Part shown: in pieces, positions 27,148 through 35,667 of the stretch
Layout of the letters: each line of letters opens with the position of its first letter
Position numbering within the stretch: the stretch's first letter is position 1
Source of the DNA: Streptomyces nojiriensis
Lineage (GTDB): Bacteria; Actinomycetota; Actinomycetes; Streptomycetales; Streptomycetaceae
Assembly: GCF_017639205.1 (NCBI RefSeq)
Contig: NZ_CP071139.1
Coordinates: 6,757,501 to 6,821,500 of the forward strand
Length of the DNA: 64,000 bases
Reading direction: 5' to 3'
Made by a program: the position numbers and the translations under genes
The notes under the pieces: generated by a model
What the model saw: the letters and a program-made list of their open reading frames with translations, nothing else
What the model was told of the DNA's origin: nothing
The model's database searches: none

Positions 27148-28056
27148 GACGATCTTGCCGCGGGTGCGGCCCGCGGCGCTCAGCTCCCAGGCCCTGGCGG
27201 CCTCGGCGAGCGGCAGCGCGTGCTCCACGTTGACCGTGAGCTTCCCCGCGTCGGCCAGTTCCGCCAGGAAGGTCAGGTCGGCGGTGTCCGGGCGCACCCA
27301 CAGCTGGTGGGCGCCCTTGGCGGCCGCGTCGTAGTCGGCGATGGAGACCACCCGGTGGCGTTCCCTGACCAGGGACTGGAGGGTCTCGATGACGTCGTCG
27401 CCGTAGAAGTCGAGGCCCGCGTCGACGCCGTCGGGCGCGAGCTCGCGGATCCGGTCCGCCAGCCCCTCCCCGTACAGCACGGGCTCCGCGCCGAGGGAGC
27501 GCAGGTAGTCGTGGTTGTGCGCGCCCGCCGTGCCGATGACCCGCAGGCCGAGCGCGACGGCGATCTGCACGCCGAAGGATCCGGTGCCGCCGGCCGCGGA
27601 GTGGATGACGACGGTCTCCCCGGCCTTGAGGCCGGCGCGGGTGAGCGACTGGTAGGCGGTGAGGCCGGCCAGCGGGATGCCCGCGGCCTGCTCGAAGCTC
27701 AGCTCGCGGGGCTTGCGGGCGAGGGTGCGGACGGGGGCGGACACCAGCTCGGCGTACGTGCCGAGTTCGACCCACTCCTTGCGGACGTAGCCGTAGACCT
27801 CGTCGCCGACGGCGTAGTCGAAGGTGTCCTCGCCGACCGCTTCGACGACTCCGGCCACGTCCCAGCCGGGTATGACCGGGTAGCGGACTTCGAGGATCGG
27901 GTCGAGGTATCCGGCGGCGAGCTTCCAGTCCACCGGGTTGACCCCGGCGGCCCTGACGCGCACGAGCACCTCGCCCGGGCCCACCTTGGGCCGCGGTAGG
28001 TCAACGAGCTCGAGTGTGGCGGGAGTTCCGTATGCGCTGTATGCGATGGCTTTCAT
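27136..28056 (-). CDS. Zinc-independent MDR NADPH:quinone-type oxidoreductase
   Basis: A 306-residue medium-chain dehydrogenase/reductase of the quinone-oxidoreductase type. It has the N-terminal GroES-like domain (RVRAAGVNPVDWKLAAG near residues 38-52, IPGWDVAGVV) and the Rossmann domain (TVVIHSAAGGTGSFGVQIA near 145-163). The zinc-ligand cysteines of alcohol dehydrogenases are absent. The C-terminal GKIVLTV is typical. The start ATG has GGGGG 8 bases upstream. Substrate unknown; such enzymes reduce quinones or enones. It is convergent with the sulfur operon and stands alone. Confidence 0.88.
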   Translation of the reverse strand: MKAIAYSAYGTPATLELVDLPRPKVGPGEVLVRVRAAGVNPVDWKLAAGYLDPILEVRYPVIPGWDVAGVVEAVGEDTFDYAVGDEVYGYVRKEWVELGTYAELVSAPVRTLARKPRELSFEQAAGIPLAGLTAYQSLTRAGLKAGETVVIHSAAGGTGSFGVQIAVALGLRVIGTAGAHNHDYLRSLGAEPVLYGEGLADRIRELAPDGVDAGLDFYGDDVIETLQSLVRERHRVVSIADYDAAAKGAHQLWVRPDTADLTFLAELADAGKLTVNVEHALPLAEAARAWELSAAGRTRGKIVLTV

Positions 28057-28106
28057 GATCGCCCCCAACGCGGGTCCGCGGCCGGGTATTCCGGAATTCC
28101 GGCCCG

Positions 28107-28826
28107 TCAGGCCGGCAGGGTGTTGCGGTGCGAGCTGCGCCGGGCCGCGCTGAAGAGCGCCTGGATCTGCGTACCGGCCTGCTCGACGTCGTCGAGGGGC
28201 GAGGGGAAGGGCAGCCGCACGTCGCGGTGGCCGCGCCGCTCCTCCAGCCGCAGGGTGATCCCGTACCGGTCCATGGCGACCGGCAGCGCGCGGAGCACGG
28301 CGGCGGTGGGCAGCGGCCGGACCAGCCGCAGCAGCAGGGTGACCAGGTCGTGGTGGTCGTCGAGGAGGTGCGTGAGCATGCCCGCCTCGTACGGGGACAG
28401 CGGGTCGGGGCAGGCCGCGTCCAGCTCTTCCAGGCCTACGTGCGAGCGGCCCTCCGGGGTCTCCAGGACGGCCCGGTCGAACTCCATGCAGGCGGAGTCG
28501 GCGCCCGAGCCTTCCGCCAGGTCGGAGTAGGGGGTGAGCAGGCGGCCCAGCACGGTGACGCGGGCGCGCACCCGGTCCCGTACGGGGGTGGGGGCGATGT
28601 CGGTGAACTCCAGCCGGATCGAGGGCCGGTACTCCGACTCGCCGCCGGGCTCGGCGGGGTGCAGGTGCAGCCGCCCCATCGGGTCGCCGCCGTCGAGGTG
28701 GCGGACTTCGGAGCGCAGCCCGTCGGTGACCACGGTCATGGAGTGGGCGGCGGTCAGGATCGACCGGATGCGCTCGGCATCGGTGGGCCGGTCGGCCGGG
28801 GTGGCGGGGGCACCGAACAGGCGCAT
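28107..28826 (-). CDS. DUF2470-domain protein, iron-box regulated
   Basis: A 239-residue cytoplasmic protein of the DUF2470 type: AERIRSILTAAHSMTVVTDG at the N-terminus, and the C-terminal domain with LSPYEAGMLTHLLDDHHDLV, MDRYGITLRLE and VRLPF. DUF2470 domains occur as the C-terminal part of heme- or flavin-binding proteins of the HugZ/pyridoxamine-oxidase-like group. GGAGAG lies 8 bases before the chosen ATG. A perfect iron-box dyad is 26 bases upstream of the ATG, so it should be repressed by the iron regulator DmdR1 and expressed when iron is low. A function in heme-iron handling is inferred from this. Confidence 0.8.
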   Translation of the reverse strand: MRLFGAPATPADRPTDAERIRSILTAAHSMTVVTDGLRSEVRHLDGGDPMGRLHLHPAEPGGESEYRPSIRLEFTDIAPTPVRDRVRARVTVLGRLLTPYSDLAEGSGADSACMEFDRAVLETPEGRSHVGLEELDAACPDPLSPYEAGMLTHLLDDHHDLVTLLLRLVRPLPTAAVLRALPVAMDRYGITLRLEERRGHRDVRLPFPSPLDDVEQAGTQIQALFSAARRSSHRNTLPA

Positions 28827-28851
28827 GCGGATCTCTCCTCGTCCGAGTGAC

Positions 28852-28870
28852 TTAGGTATGCCTAACCTAA
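28852..28870 (-). promoter_or_regulatory. Iron box (DmdR/IdeR-type operator)
   Basis: TTAGGTATGCCTAACCTAA is a 19-bp element with perfect TTAGGT/ACCTAA arms around a 7-base centre. It matches the known actinobacterial iron-box pattern TTAGGTTAGGCTCACCTAA in both arms. It lies just upstream of the minus-strand DUF2470 gene; the plus-strand SepF-like gene starts 112 bases away. Confidence 0.85.
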
Positions 28871-28981
28871 CCCATCCGGCTCTCCGAGAGTACCCGGCGT
28901 GCTCGTGTCGTTGTTGGGCTGAACGGGTGAAACACGAGAGGATGGGGGGATGCACATGAAGCGCACGGCCGAGGCGGCCCG

Positions 28982-29377
28982 GTGAGCAGGTACGACGTCA
29001 CCGACGAACAGTGGGAGGGGCTCGCGCAGGTGGTCCCCCTGCGCAGTCGCAACGAATGGCCCTCCCGGGTGGACCACCGCACGATTCCGAAGGCGCCCGG
29101 CGCGTCGGCGGCGGAGCAGCGGCGCTTCGTGGTGATCAGAGTCCAGATCTTCGCGGACGCGCGGGAGGTGGCGGAGTACCTCATCGCGCAGATCCCGGTA
29201 CTGCTCGACCTCACCGGGGCGGACAGCGAAGTGGCCAAGCGGATCCTGGACTTCAGCAGCGGCGTGGTCTTCGGCCTGGGCAGCGGGATGCACCGGGTGG
29301 ACCGGAACGTCTTCCTGCTCGCGCCGGTGGGGACCGAGGTCGAGGGGATCGCGGCCGCGGCCGTCCCCCGATCGTAG
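28982..29377 (+). CDS. SepF-like cell-division protein (SflA/SflB type)
   Basis: A 131-residue protein whose second half is a SepF domain: FADAREVAEYLIAQIPVLLD near residues 53-72, then GADSEVAKRILDFSSGVVFG and MHRVDRNVFLLAP. SepF tethers FtsZ to the membrane and polymerises into rings. The membrane-binding amphipathic N-terminal helix and long linker of the main SepF are missing; the N-terminus is a 45-residue segment starting MSRYDVTDEQWEGL. Streptomyces are known to have short SepF-like paralogues (SflA, SflB) that adjust division, and this matches them. The GTG start overlaps the stop of an 11-codon open frame (28950-28985) with its own G-rich ribosome site, so translation may be coupled. 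Confidence 0.8.
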   Translation: MSRYDVTDEQWEGLAQVVPLRSRNEWPSRVDHRTIPKAPGASAAEQRRFVVIRVQIFADAREVAEYLIAQIPVLLDLTGADSEVAKRILDFSSGVVFGLGSGMHRVDRNVFLLAPVGTEVEGIAAAAVPRS

Positions 29378-29444
29378 GAAGGTCCCCGAGAGGGAACGGT
29401 TCGCCGGAGCCGCGGGGGGTCCGGCGGGCCGTACCGTCCCGCGC

Positions 29445-30695
29445 ATGGACGCCACCCTGGACGCGACGGCGGGGCGCACCTCCGCCGCCGTCGTCGCGTT
29501 AGCCGACACCCCCACCGATTCCCCCGAGGCCGGACCGGCCGGCGAGCGGCCCGCCGCGGAGCCCGTGCAGCGCCAGCCCCGGCCCGTGGTCACCGAGCTG
29601 CGGCTCTCCGCCTTCGGGCCGCACCGCTCGGCGGTCTTCCCGCTCGGCCCCCTCACCCTCTTCGCCGGGCCGAGCGGCAGTGGCAAGTCCCAGGCCCTGG
29701 CCGCCTACGAGGCCCTGGCCGGGCTGGGTTCCGGGGCCGTGCTGGAGGAGGCCTTCCCGGATCCGCGCGCCCGCATCCCCGACCGGGCCGTCCCCGACGC
29801 GCAGCGCCGGCGCGGGTTCCGCCTCGGCTGCACCGTGGACGGACCCGTCGGCCCGGTCCGGCTCGACCTCGCCGTCCAGGCCGAGCCCACGCTGCGGATC
29901 GTCGGCGAACGGCTCTCGCAGGACGGGCAGATCCTGCTCGCCACCGCCTTGCGCGACCCCGGCCGGCGCTCGGTCCAGGCCGCGTGGCTGACCGGCGGCG
30001 CCATCGGCGTCACCAGGGCCCCGCTGCCCGACGACCGGCTCGGCACGGCACTGCTCCCGCTGCGCGTCGCGGGTTCCACCGCGGGCCAGCGCCAGGTCCT
30101 GGACGCCGCCGAACAGGTGGTCGTGGCCCTGCGGGCGGTGTTCCCGTGCGATCCCCGCCCGGACCGGATGCGCGCCGCCGTCCCGCCGGGCGAGGGACGG
30201 CTGCGGGGGGACTGCGCGAACCTGGCCGACGTACTGCGCCGGACCCGCAGCGAATGCGGCACCCGCCACGCGCTGCTGGCGGAGGCGGCCCGCACCGGCT
30301 GCGCGGGGCCCGTCGCGGGGCTGGGCGTACGGGCTCCCGCGGGCGGCCCCGTCGCGGCGGTACTGGACCGGGGGTCCGGCCGGCCCGCCACGGAGCTGGC
30401 CCGGCTGGGCGCGGGTGAACTCCGCTTCCTCGCGCTGGCGCTGGTCCTGCTGACCGGGCCGGGGGTGCTGGCCGTGGACCCGGCGGCCGAACTGCTCTCC
30501 GCGCGGCAGGCGCTGACGGTGCTGGCCGACGGCTTCGACCGGGGCCTCGACCGGCGCCAGAGCGCCGAGCTGCTGCGCCTGGCCCTGCTGTCCTGCGGCC
30601 GCGGCCACATCCGGCTGGTGGCGGCGGTGGGGGAGGGGACCGCGGCTACCGCCCGCGACCTGGCGGGCGTCGCGATGGTAGACCTGGGGGCATGA
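29445..30695 (+). CDS. ABC/SMC-like ATPase of the AAA_21/RecF type
   Basis: A 416-residue protein. After a 45-residue Ala/Pro-rich lead it reads VTELRLSAFGPHRSAVFPLG, the edge strand of RecF-like ATPases, and Walker A GPSGSGKSQ at 75-83. The signature-like region RLGAGELRFLALALVLL is near residue 320, then VLAVDPAAEL, a Walker B where the usual DEPE is replaced by DPAAE; catalytic glutamate is therefore uncertain. A regulator of DNA or an overcoming-lysogenisation type ATPase fold is possible, but the role is unknown. No clear ribosome binding site is present. The stop overlaps the MazG-like start by 4 bases. Confidence 0.7.
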   Translation: MDATLDATAGRTSAAVVALADTPTDSPEAGPAGERPAAEPVQRQPRPVVTELRLSAFGPHRSAVFPLGPLTLFAGPSGSGKSQALAAYEALAGLGSGAVLEEAFPDPRARIPDRAVPDAQRRRGFRLGCTVDGPVGPVRLDLAVQAEPTLRIVGERLSQDGQILLATALRDPGRRSVQAAWLTGGAIGVTRAPLPDDRLGTALLPLRVAGSTAGQRQVLDAAEQVVVALRAVFPCDPRPDRMRAAVPPGEGRLRGDCANLADVLRRTRSECGTRHALLAEAARTGCAGPVAGLGVRAPAGGPVAAVLDRGSGRPATELARLGAGELRFLALALVLLTGPGVLAVDPAAELLSARQALTVLADGFDRGLDRRQSAELLRLALLSCGRGHIRLVAAVGEGTAATARDLAGVAMVDLGA

Positions 30696-31111
30696 ACGAG
30701 ACGCAGCAGCCGCCGCAGCCGCCCGAGCGACGCCCCGGGCAGCGGCCCGACCAGCGCCCCGAGGAGCGGCTGGACCGACTGCAGCGCCGGCTCGCGCAGT
30801 TCGCGGCGGCGCGCGGCTGGGAGCCGTACCACACGCCCAAGAACCTGGCCGTGGCGCTCAGTGTGGAGGCGTCCGAACTGGTCGAGATCTTCCAGTGGCT
30901 GACGCCCGAGCAGTCGGCGAAGATCATGGAGAAGCCGGAGTCGGCCCACCGCGTGGCCGACGAGGTGGCCGACGTGCTCGCGTATCTCCTGCAGTTCTGT
31001 GAGGTTCTCGGGGTGGATGTGCTGGATGCGCTCGCCGCGAAGATCGAGAGGAACGAACTCCGCTTTCCTGTGCGAGGTACATCGACGCCGAATAGTCACT
31101 CTTCGGAGTGA
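30692..31111 (+). CDS. MazG-like nucleotide pyrophosphohydrolase
   Basis: A 139-residue all-helical NTP pyrophosphatase of the RS21-C6/MazG-like group. The metal-binding motif E-x2-E-x12-E-x2-D is visible as VEASELVEIFQWL followed by VADEVADVLAYLL. It likely hydrolyses non-canonical (d)NTPs to monophosphates, cleaning the pool. Residues 1-25 are a Pro/Arg/Gln-rich extension. Its start overlaps the stop of the upstream ATPase (ATGA), so the two are co-translated. Confidence 0.85.
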   Translation: MNETQQPPQPPERRPGQRPDQRPEERLDRLQRRLAQFAAARGWEPYHTPKNLAVALSVEASELVEIFQWLTPEQSAKIMEKPESAHRVADEVADVLAYLLQFCEVLGVDVLDALAAKIERNELRFPVRGTSTPNSHSSE

Positions 31112-31234
31112 TGGACTCATCCACAATCACGTTTGTGTCCACATTTTCCGAATACCCCTGGCTTTACTGGCTCATTGCCCTCACTCTGGGTAGTGGTGAG
31201 GACGGCGGGATGTCGTGCGGACGGGGGACGGCAT

Positions 31235-31720
31235 ATGGATGCGGTACGGCTCATCGCGGCCGGCCGGCACGCGCTGGCACAGAGTGGGGCCGCGTGGGAC
31301 ATCGTGGGCGAGGCCTGGCAGGCCCAGGCGCTCGCGCAGGGCATAGGGAGCTATCTGGCGGTCACCGGGCCGCCGGAGCTGAGATCGGAGGCACGGGGAC
31401 TGGGGGAAGCGGGAGGCAGAGGCTGCGGGGTGCTCGACCGGGCGGCCCTGCGCGGAGAGGGCAGTGCGCCCGAATATCCGCCGCGGGCCGCGCAGTTGAG
31501 CGAGGTGTCGGATGTCCGGCAGGCACTTCTCGGACTCCAGGCGCTGCTGGGCGAAGTGGGGATAGCCCTGGTCGGGGTGGCCTGCGGCACGGACGACGAG
31601 GCCCTGTACTGGCAGTGCATAGAGTCGATCGACGCGGCCGACGAGTCGAGCGACCGGGTACGGGCGATCCTGCGCCGCATGGTGGTCCGTGAGCGGGGGT
31701 CGGCCTCGGGCGTGGCCTGA
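31235..31720 (+). CDS. Conserved actinobacterial hypothetical protein (DUF6099-like)
   Basis: A 161-residue helical protein beginning MDAVRLIAAGRHALAQSG. It has an Ala/Leu-rich, amphipathic pattern throughout (VRQALLGLQALLGEVGIALVG, ALYWQCIESIDAADESSDRV) and no signal peptide or membrane segment. It resembles a Streptomyces-specific family that I recall as DUF6099; the name is from memory. The ATG follows ACGGGGGA with good spacing. No function can be given. It stands alone between the MazG-like gene and a convergent small gene. Confidence 0.65.
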   Translation: MDAVRLIAAGRHALAQSGAAWDIVGEAWQAQALAQGIGSYLAVTGPPELRSEARGLGEAGGRGCGVLDRAALRGEGSAPEYPPRAAQLSEVSDVRQALLGLQALLGEVGIALVGVACGTDDEALYWQCIESIDAADESSDRVRAILRRMVVRERGSASGVA

Positions 31721-31778
31721 GGGCGACCGACAGGACACCCCCGGAGGGGTCCCGCCGTGCGCGGCGGGACCCGCGCGG

Positions 31779-32033
31779 TCAGGACGACCGGTGGGACGGC
31801 CGCTCGCCCTCGGGGGTGCGGTCCGTGGAGGCCTGGAGATCGGCGTCGAGACGTGACAGGTCGGCGTTCAGCGCGGCCATCAGGTCTTCCATCTGCTGCA
31901 GCAGGCCCTTCGGCGCGCCGCCGTCCTGGGCGGGTGCCGCGGGGTCCTGACCTGCGTCGTCGTGTGCTGTCCGCGCTGCCCGTCCGGTCGGTCCGGTGTG
32001 TCGGCGGGTCTCCGGCACGGCCTCGTGGGACAT
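31779..32033 (-). CDS. Small hypothetical protein with C-terminal amphipathic helix
   Basis: An 84-residue protein with an excellent ribosome binding site (GAGGAGG, 6 bases before the ATG), which is the main support for it. Residues 1-40 are hydrophilic and disordered-looking; residues about 41-68 (GLLQQMEDLMAALNADLSRL) form a strongly amphipathic helix or coiled coil; the tail is polar. No known family is recognised. It is divergent from the LLM oxidoreductase gene. Confidence 0.55.
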   Translation of the reverse strand: MSHEAVPETRRHTGPTGRAARTAHDDAGQDPAAPAQDGGAPKGLLQQMEDLMAALNADLSRLDADLQASTDRTPEGERPSHRSS

Positions 32034-32233
32034 GACGGCCTCCTCGGCCCTGGCCCTTCCGGGGCGGAAGGGGGCGGTGGACGCACCGGCGGGACGCCGG
32101 CGCGCGGGCCGGGCGGTCCGGCTCCGACCGAGCCAACGATCCCCGTCCACCGCCGGTCACTGGCGGGCCCGGGGGTGGACCGTCCGGTTGACGAAGATTC
32201 ACCCTGCCGGGGCGGGAAGTGCAGGATGGGGGT

Positions 32234-33160
32234 ATGGATCTGCGCATTTTCACGGAGCCCCAGCAGGGCGCCAGCTACGACACCCTCCTGACCGTCGCCA
32301 AGGCCACCGAGGACCTGGGCTTCGACGCGTTCTTCCGCTCCGACCATTTCGTGAGCATGGGATCCGCCGACGGCCTGCCCGGCCCCACCGACGCCTGGAT
32401 CACCCTCGCGGGCCTGGCCCGGGAGACCAAGCGGATCCGCCTCGGCACGCTGATGACGGCGGGAACCTTCCGGTTGCCCGGAGTCCTCGCCATCCAGGTG
32501 GCCCAGGTCGACCAGATGTCCGGCGGCCGCATCGAACTGGGCCTCGGTGCGGGCTGGTTCGAGCAGGAGCACAAGGCGTACGGGATCCCCTTCCCGGCGG
32601 ACCGGATGTCCCGGCTGGAGGAGCAGCTGGCCATCGTCACCGGCCTGTGGGCCACCGAGGTCGGTGCCTCCTTCGACTACGCGGGCAAGCACTACCGGGT
32701 GGAGAACTCACCCGCGCTCCCCAAGCCCGCCCAGACCAAGGTCCCCGTCCTCATCGGCGGCCACGGAGCCAAGCGCACCCCGCGGCTCGCCGCCCGGTAC
32801 GCGGACGAGTTCAACATGCCGTTCGCGTCGATCGCCGACAGCGAGCGGCAGTTCGCCCGGGTCCGGGATGCCGCCGAGGAGGCCGGCCGCAAGGCCGACG
32901 ACCTCCGCTACTCCAACGCCCTCGTCGTCTGCGTGGGCAAGGACGACGCCGAGGTGGCCCGCCGGGCCGCCGCCATCGGCCGCGACGTCGACGAGCTCAA
33001 GGCCAACGGCCTCGCCGGCTCCCCGGCCGAGGTCGTGGAGAAGATCGGCGCCTACGGCGCCGCCGGCTCCTCCCGCGTCTACCTGCAGCTGCTCGACCTC
33101 GACGACCTGGACCACCTGGAGCTGATCTCCGCCCAGGTGCTCTCCCAGCTCCGCCGGTAA
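32234..33160 (+). CDS. LLM-class F420-dependent oxidoreductase
   Basis: A 308-residue luciferase-fold oxidoreductase with the F420-type features MDLRIFTEPQQGASYDTLLT, FDAFFRSDHFVSM, IRLGTLMTAGTFRLPGVLAI and GRIELGLGAGWFEQEHKAYG. The last of these is the hallmark GxGAGW..EH segment. It likely transfers hydride between F420 and an unknown small molecule. The ATG follows a G-rich site. The homocysteine methyltransferase gene begins 12 bases downstream, suggesting one transcript. Confidence 0.87.
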   Translation: MDLRIFTEPQQGASYDTLLTVAKATEDLGFDAFFRSDHFVSMGSADGLPGPTDAWITLAGLARETKRIRLGTLMTAGTFRLPGVLAIQVAQVDQMSGGRIELGLGAGWFEQEHKAYGIPFPADRMSRLEEQLAIVTGLWATEVGASFDYAGKHYRVENSPALPKPAQTKVPVLIGGHGAKRTPRLAARYADEFNMPFASIADSERQFARVRDAAEEAGRKADDLRYSNALVVCVGKDDAEVARRAAAIGRDVDELKANGLAGSPAEVVEKIGAYGAAGSSRVYLQLLDLDDLDHLELISAQVLSQLRR

Positions 33161-33172
33161 GGCGGCGAACCG

Positions 33173-34087
33173 ATGCCTCGCGCGTCCGGCCCGCTCGCCG
33201 AAGCCCTGGCCCGCGGAGCCGTACTCCTGGACGGCGGGCTCAGCAACCAGCTCGCCGCCCAGGGCTGCGACCTGTCCGGCGACCTCTGGTCGGGCCGGGT
33301 GCTCGCCGAGGACCCGGACCAGGTGGCGGCCGCCCACACGGCGTACGCCCGGGCCGGCGCCGAAGTCCTGATCACCGCCAGCTACCAGGTCGGCTACGAG
33401 GCCTTCGCCGCCCACGGCCACGACCGCGCCGAGACCACCGCCCTGCTGCGGCGCAGCGTGCGCCTGGCCGCCCGGGCGGCCGAGGCCGCCGACCACGAGG
33501 TGTGGGTGGCCGCCTCCGTGGGCCCGTACGGAGCGGTGCTCGCGGACGGCTCCGAGTACCGCGGCCGGTACGGGCTGGGCGTGCGCGAGCTCGCCGCCTT
33601 CCACCGCCCCCGCATCGAGGCCCTGCTCGCCGCCGGCCCCGACGTCCTGGCCGTGGAGACCGTCCCGGACAGCGACGAGGCCGAGGCGCTGCTCACCGTC
33701 CTCGCCGAGACCGGCGCGCCCGCCTGGCTCTCGTACACGGTGGCCGACGGCCGCACACGGGCCGGCCAGCCCCTCCGCGAGGCCTTCGCCCTCGCCGCCG
33801 AGGCCCCGGAGGTCATCGCGGTCGGCGTCAACTGCTGCGACCCGGCCGAGGTCCTGCCCGCCCTCGAAGCCGCGGCCGCCGTCACCGGCGTACCGCTGCT
33901 GGCCTACCCGAACGACGGCTCGGTCTGGAACGCCGCCACCCGCACCTGGCACACCCCCGAGACCCCCGTCCCCTGGCCCACGGGGGCCTGGTACGCCACC
34001 GGCGCCCGACTCGTCGGCGGCTGCTGCCGGATCGGCCCGGACCGGATCGCCGCCCTCGGAGCGCTGCTGCCGGACCGGCCGCGATGA
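33173..34087 (+). CDS. mmuM: Homocysteine S-methyltransferase
   Basis: A 304-residue zinc-dependent methyltransferase that makes methionine from homocysteine and S-methylmethionine (or SAM). The zinc cysteines are visible in GVNCCDP near residue 222 and in GGCCRIGP near 284. LLDGGLSNQLAAQG at the N-terminus and TASYQVGYEAF are typical for the MmuM family. It follows the LLM oxidoreductase by 12 bases. It is unrelated by sequence to the RNA-repair pair that starts 60 bases downstream. Confidence 0.92.
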   Translation: MPRASGPLAEALARGAVLLDGGLSNQLAAQGCDLSGDLWSGRVLAEDPDQVAAAHTAYARAGAEVLITASYQVGYEAFAAHGHDRAETTALLRRSVRLAARAAEAADHEVWVAASVGPYGAVLADGSEYRGRYGLGVRELAAFHRPRIEALLAAGPDVLAVETVPDSDEAEALLTVLAETGAPAWLSYTVADGRTRAGQPLREAFALAAEAPEVIAVGVNCCDPAEVLPALEAAAAVTGVPLLAYPNDGSVWNAATRTWHTPETPVPWPTGAWYATGARLVGGCCRIGPDRIAALGALLPDRPR

Positions 34088-34133
34088 GCCGGGAGCACCG
34101 AAAAACCAGGGGCAGACAGAGCAGGTGACCAGC

Positions 34134-34139
34134 GATAAT
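34134..34139 (+). promoter_or_regulatory. -10 element predicting a leaderless hen1 transcript
   Basis: GATAAT at 34134-34139 is close to the consensus -10 and ends 7 bases before the GTG start at 34147, so transcription probably begins at the start codon. No recognisable -35 lies at the expected distance, and there is no ribosome binding site before the GTG. Confidence 0.45.
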
Positions 34140-34146
34140 CGGCCGC

Positions 34147-35667
34147 GTGTTCCTGACGATCTCCACCACCGGCTCCCCCGAACGACCCGCTGACGACCTG
34201 GGCTACCTGCTGCACAAGCATCCCGGCAAGACGCAGGCGTTCTCCACCTCCCACGGCACCGCCCACGTGTTCTATCCCGAGGCCTCGGCCGAGCGGTGCA
34301 CGGCGGCCCTGCTGCTGGAGGTGGACCCCGTCGCGCTCGTGCGCAGCGGCCGGGGCAAGGGCCGGGGCGGGTCGCCGGACGCCGCGCTCGCGCAGTACGT
34401 GAACGACCGGCCGTACGCCGCGTCCTCCCTGCTCGCCGTCGCACTCGGCGCAGTGTTCCGCACCGCGCTCAAGGGGCAGTGCGCCGCCCGCCCCGAACTC
34501 CCTGAGCAGGCCCGGCCGCTGCGCGTCGAGATACCGGTGCTGCCCGCCCGCGGCGGCGCCGCGCTCGTGCACCGACTGTTCGGCCCGCTCGGCTGGGACC
34601 TCGTCCAGGCCGAGGCCGTACCGCTCGACGAGCAGTTCCCGGAGTGGGGGGACTCGCGCTACGTACGGCTCGTCCTGGAGGGCGAACTGCGCCTGGCCGA
34701 CGCCCTGCGGCAGCTCTACGTGCTGCTGCCGGTCCTCGACGACGCCAAGCACTACTGGATCTCGCCGGACGAGGTCGACAAGCTGCTGCGCGCCGGAGAC
34801 GGCTGGCTCGCCACCCACCCCGAGAACGGGCTGATCACCTCCCGCTACCTGGCCCGCCACAAGCGGCTGACCCAGGACGCCAACGAGCGCCTGGAACTGG
34901 TCCGCCTCGCCGAGGCCGACGGCAGCGAGGTCGAGGAGATCGACAACGCGGTGGACGAGACCCGCGACACCGAGGAGCGGCCCGTGCCGCTCGCCGTGCA
35001 CCGGCGCGAGGCGATCCTCGCCGCCCTGCGGCTCGCCGGCGCCCAGCGCGTGCTGGACCTCGGCTGCGGCCAGGGGCAGTTGCTCCAGGCACTGCTCGGG
35101 GACCCGGCGTACTCCGAGATCGTCGGCATGGACGTGTCCGTGCGGGCCCTGCAGATCGCGGCCCGGCGGCTGCGGCTGGACCGGATGGGCGAGCGGCAGA
35201 GCTCGCGCCTGAAACTCCTCCAGGGCTCGCTCGCGTACACCGACAAGCGGCTGGCCGGCTACGACGCGGCCGTGCTCAGCGAGGTCATCGAGCACCTGGA
35301 CCCGGAGCGGCTGCCCGCGCTGGAGTACGCGGTCTTCGGCTCGGCCCGCCCCCGCACGGTCCTCGTCACCACCCCGAACGTCGAGTACAACGTGCGCTGG
35401 GAGACCCTGCCCGCCGGGCACGTCCGCCACGGCGACCACCGCTTCGAATGGAACCGCGAGGAGTTCCGCGCCTGGGCCGAGCAGGTCGCGCGGCGCCACG
35501 GCTACGGGGTCCGGTACGTGCCCGTCGGCGACGACGACCCGGAGGTCGGGCCGCCGACCCAGATGGCCGTCTTCACCCAGCACGACGGCAACGACACCAC
35601 CGGCGCGACCGATGCCACCGACACGATCCGCACCACCGACACCCCGAAGGAGGGCGAGGCAGCATGA
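34147..35667 (+). CDS. hen1: 3'-terminal RNA ribose 2'-O-methyltransferase Hen1
   Basis: A 506-residue bacterial Hen1. The N-terminal domain (residues 1 to about 240) supports interaction with Pnkp. The C-terminal methyltransferase has the SAM motif VLDLGCGQGQLL near 300 and the metal site E-x-x-E-H in SEVIEHLD, with partner histidines in VRHGDHRFEW, as in plant HEN1. It marks the 3' end of cleaved RNA with a 2'-O-methyl group before ligation by Pnkp, so that repaired RNA resists the ribotoxin that cut it. It overlaps pnkp by 4 bases. The C-terminus has an Asp/Thr-rich tail (TTGATDATDTIRTTDT) absent from the core fold. Confidence 0.95.
   Translation: MFLTISTTGSPERPADDLGYLLHKHPGKTQAFSTSHGTAHVFYPEASAERCTAALLLEVDPVALVRSGRGKGRGGSPDAALAQYVNDRPYAASSLLAVALGAVFRTALKGQCAARPELPEQARPLRVEIPVLPARGGAALVHRLFGPLGWDLVQAEAVPLDEQFPEWGDSRYVRLVLEGELRLADALRQLYVLLPVLDDAKHYWISPDEVDKLLRAGDGWLATHPENGLITSRYLARHKRLTQDANERLELVRLAEADGSEVEEIDNAVDETRDTEERPVPLAVHRREAILAALRLAGAQRVLDLGCGQGQLLQALLGDPAYSEIVGMDVSVRALQIAARRLRLDRMGERQSSRLKLLQGSLAYTDKRLAGYDAAVLSEVIEHLDPERLPALEYAVFGSARPRTVLVTTPNVEYNVRWETLPAGHVRHGDHRFEWNREEFRAWAEQVARRHGYGVRYVPVGDDDPEVGPPTQMAVFTQHDGNDTTGATDATDTIRTTDTPKEGEAA

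Noticed and set aside
31108..31692. Plus-strand frame overlapping the DUF6099-like gene in another frame
   Set aside because: Gly/Arg-rich and low complexity; the other frame has good codon usage and a helical protein with a ribosome site.
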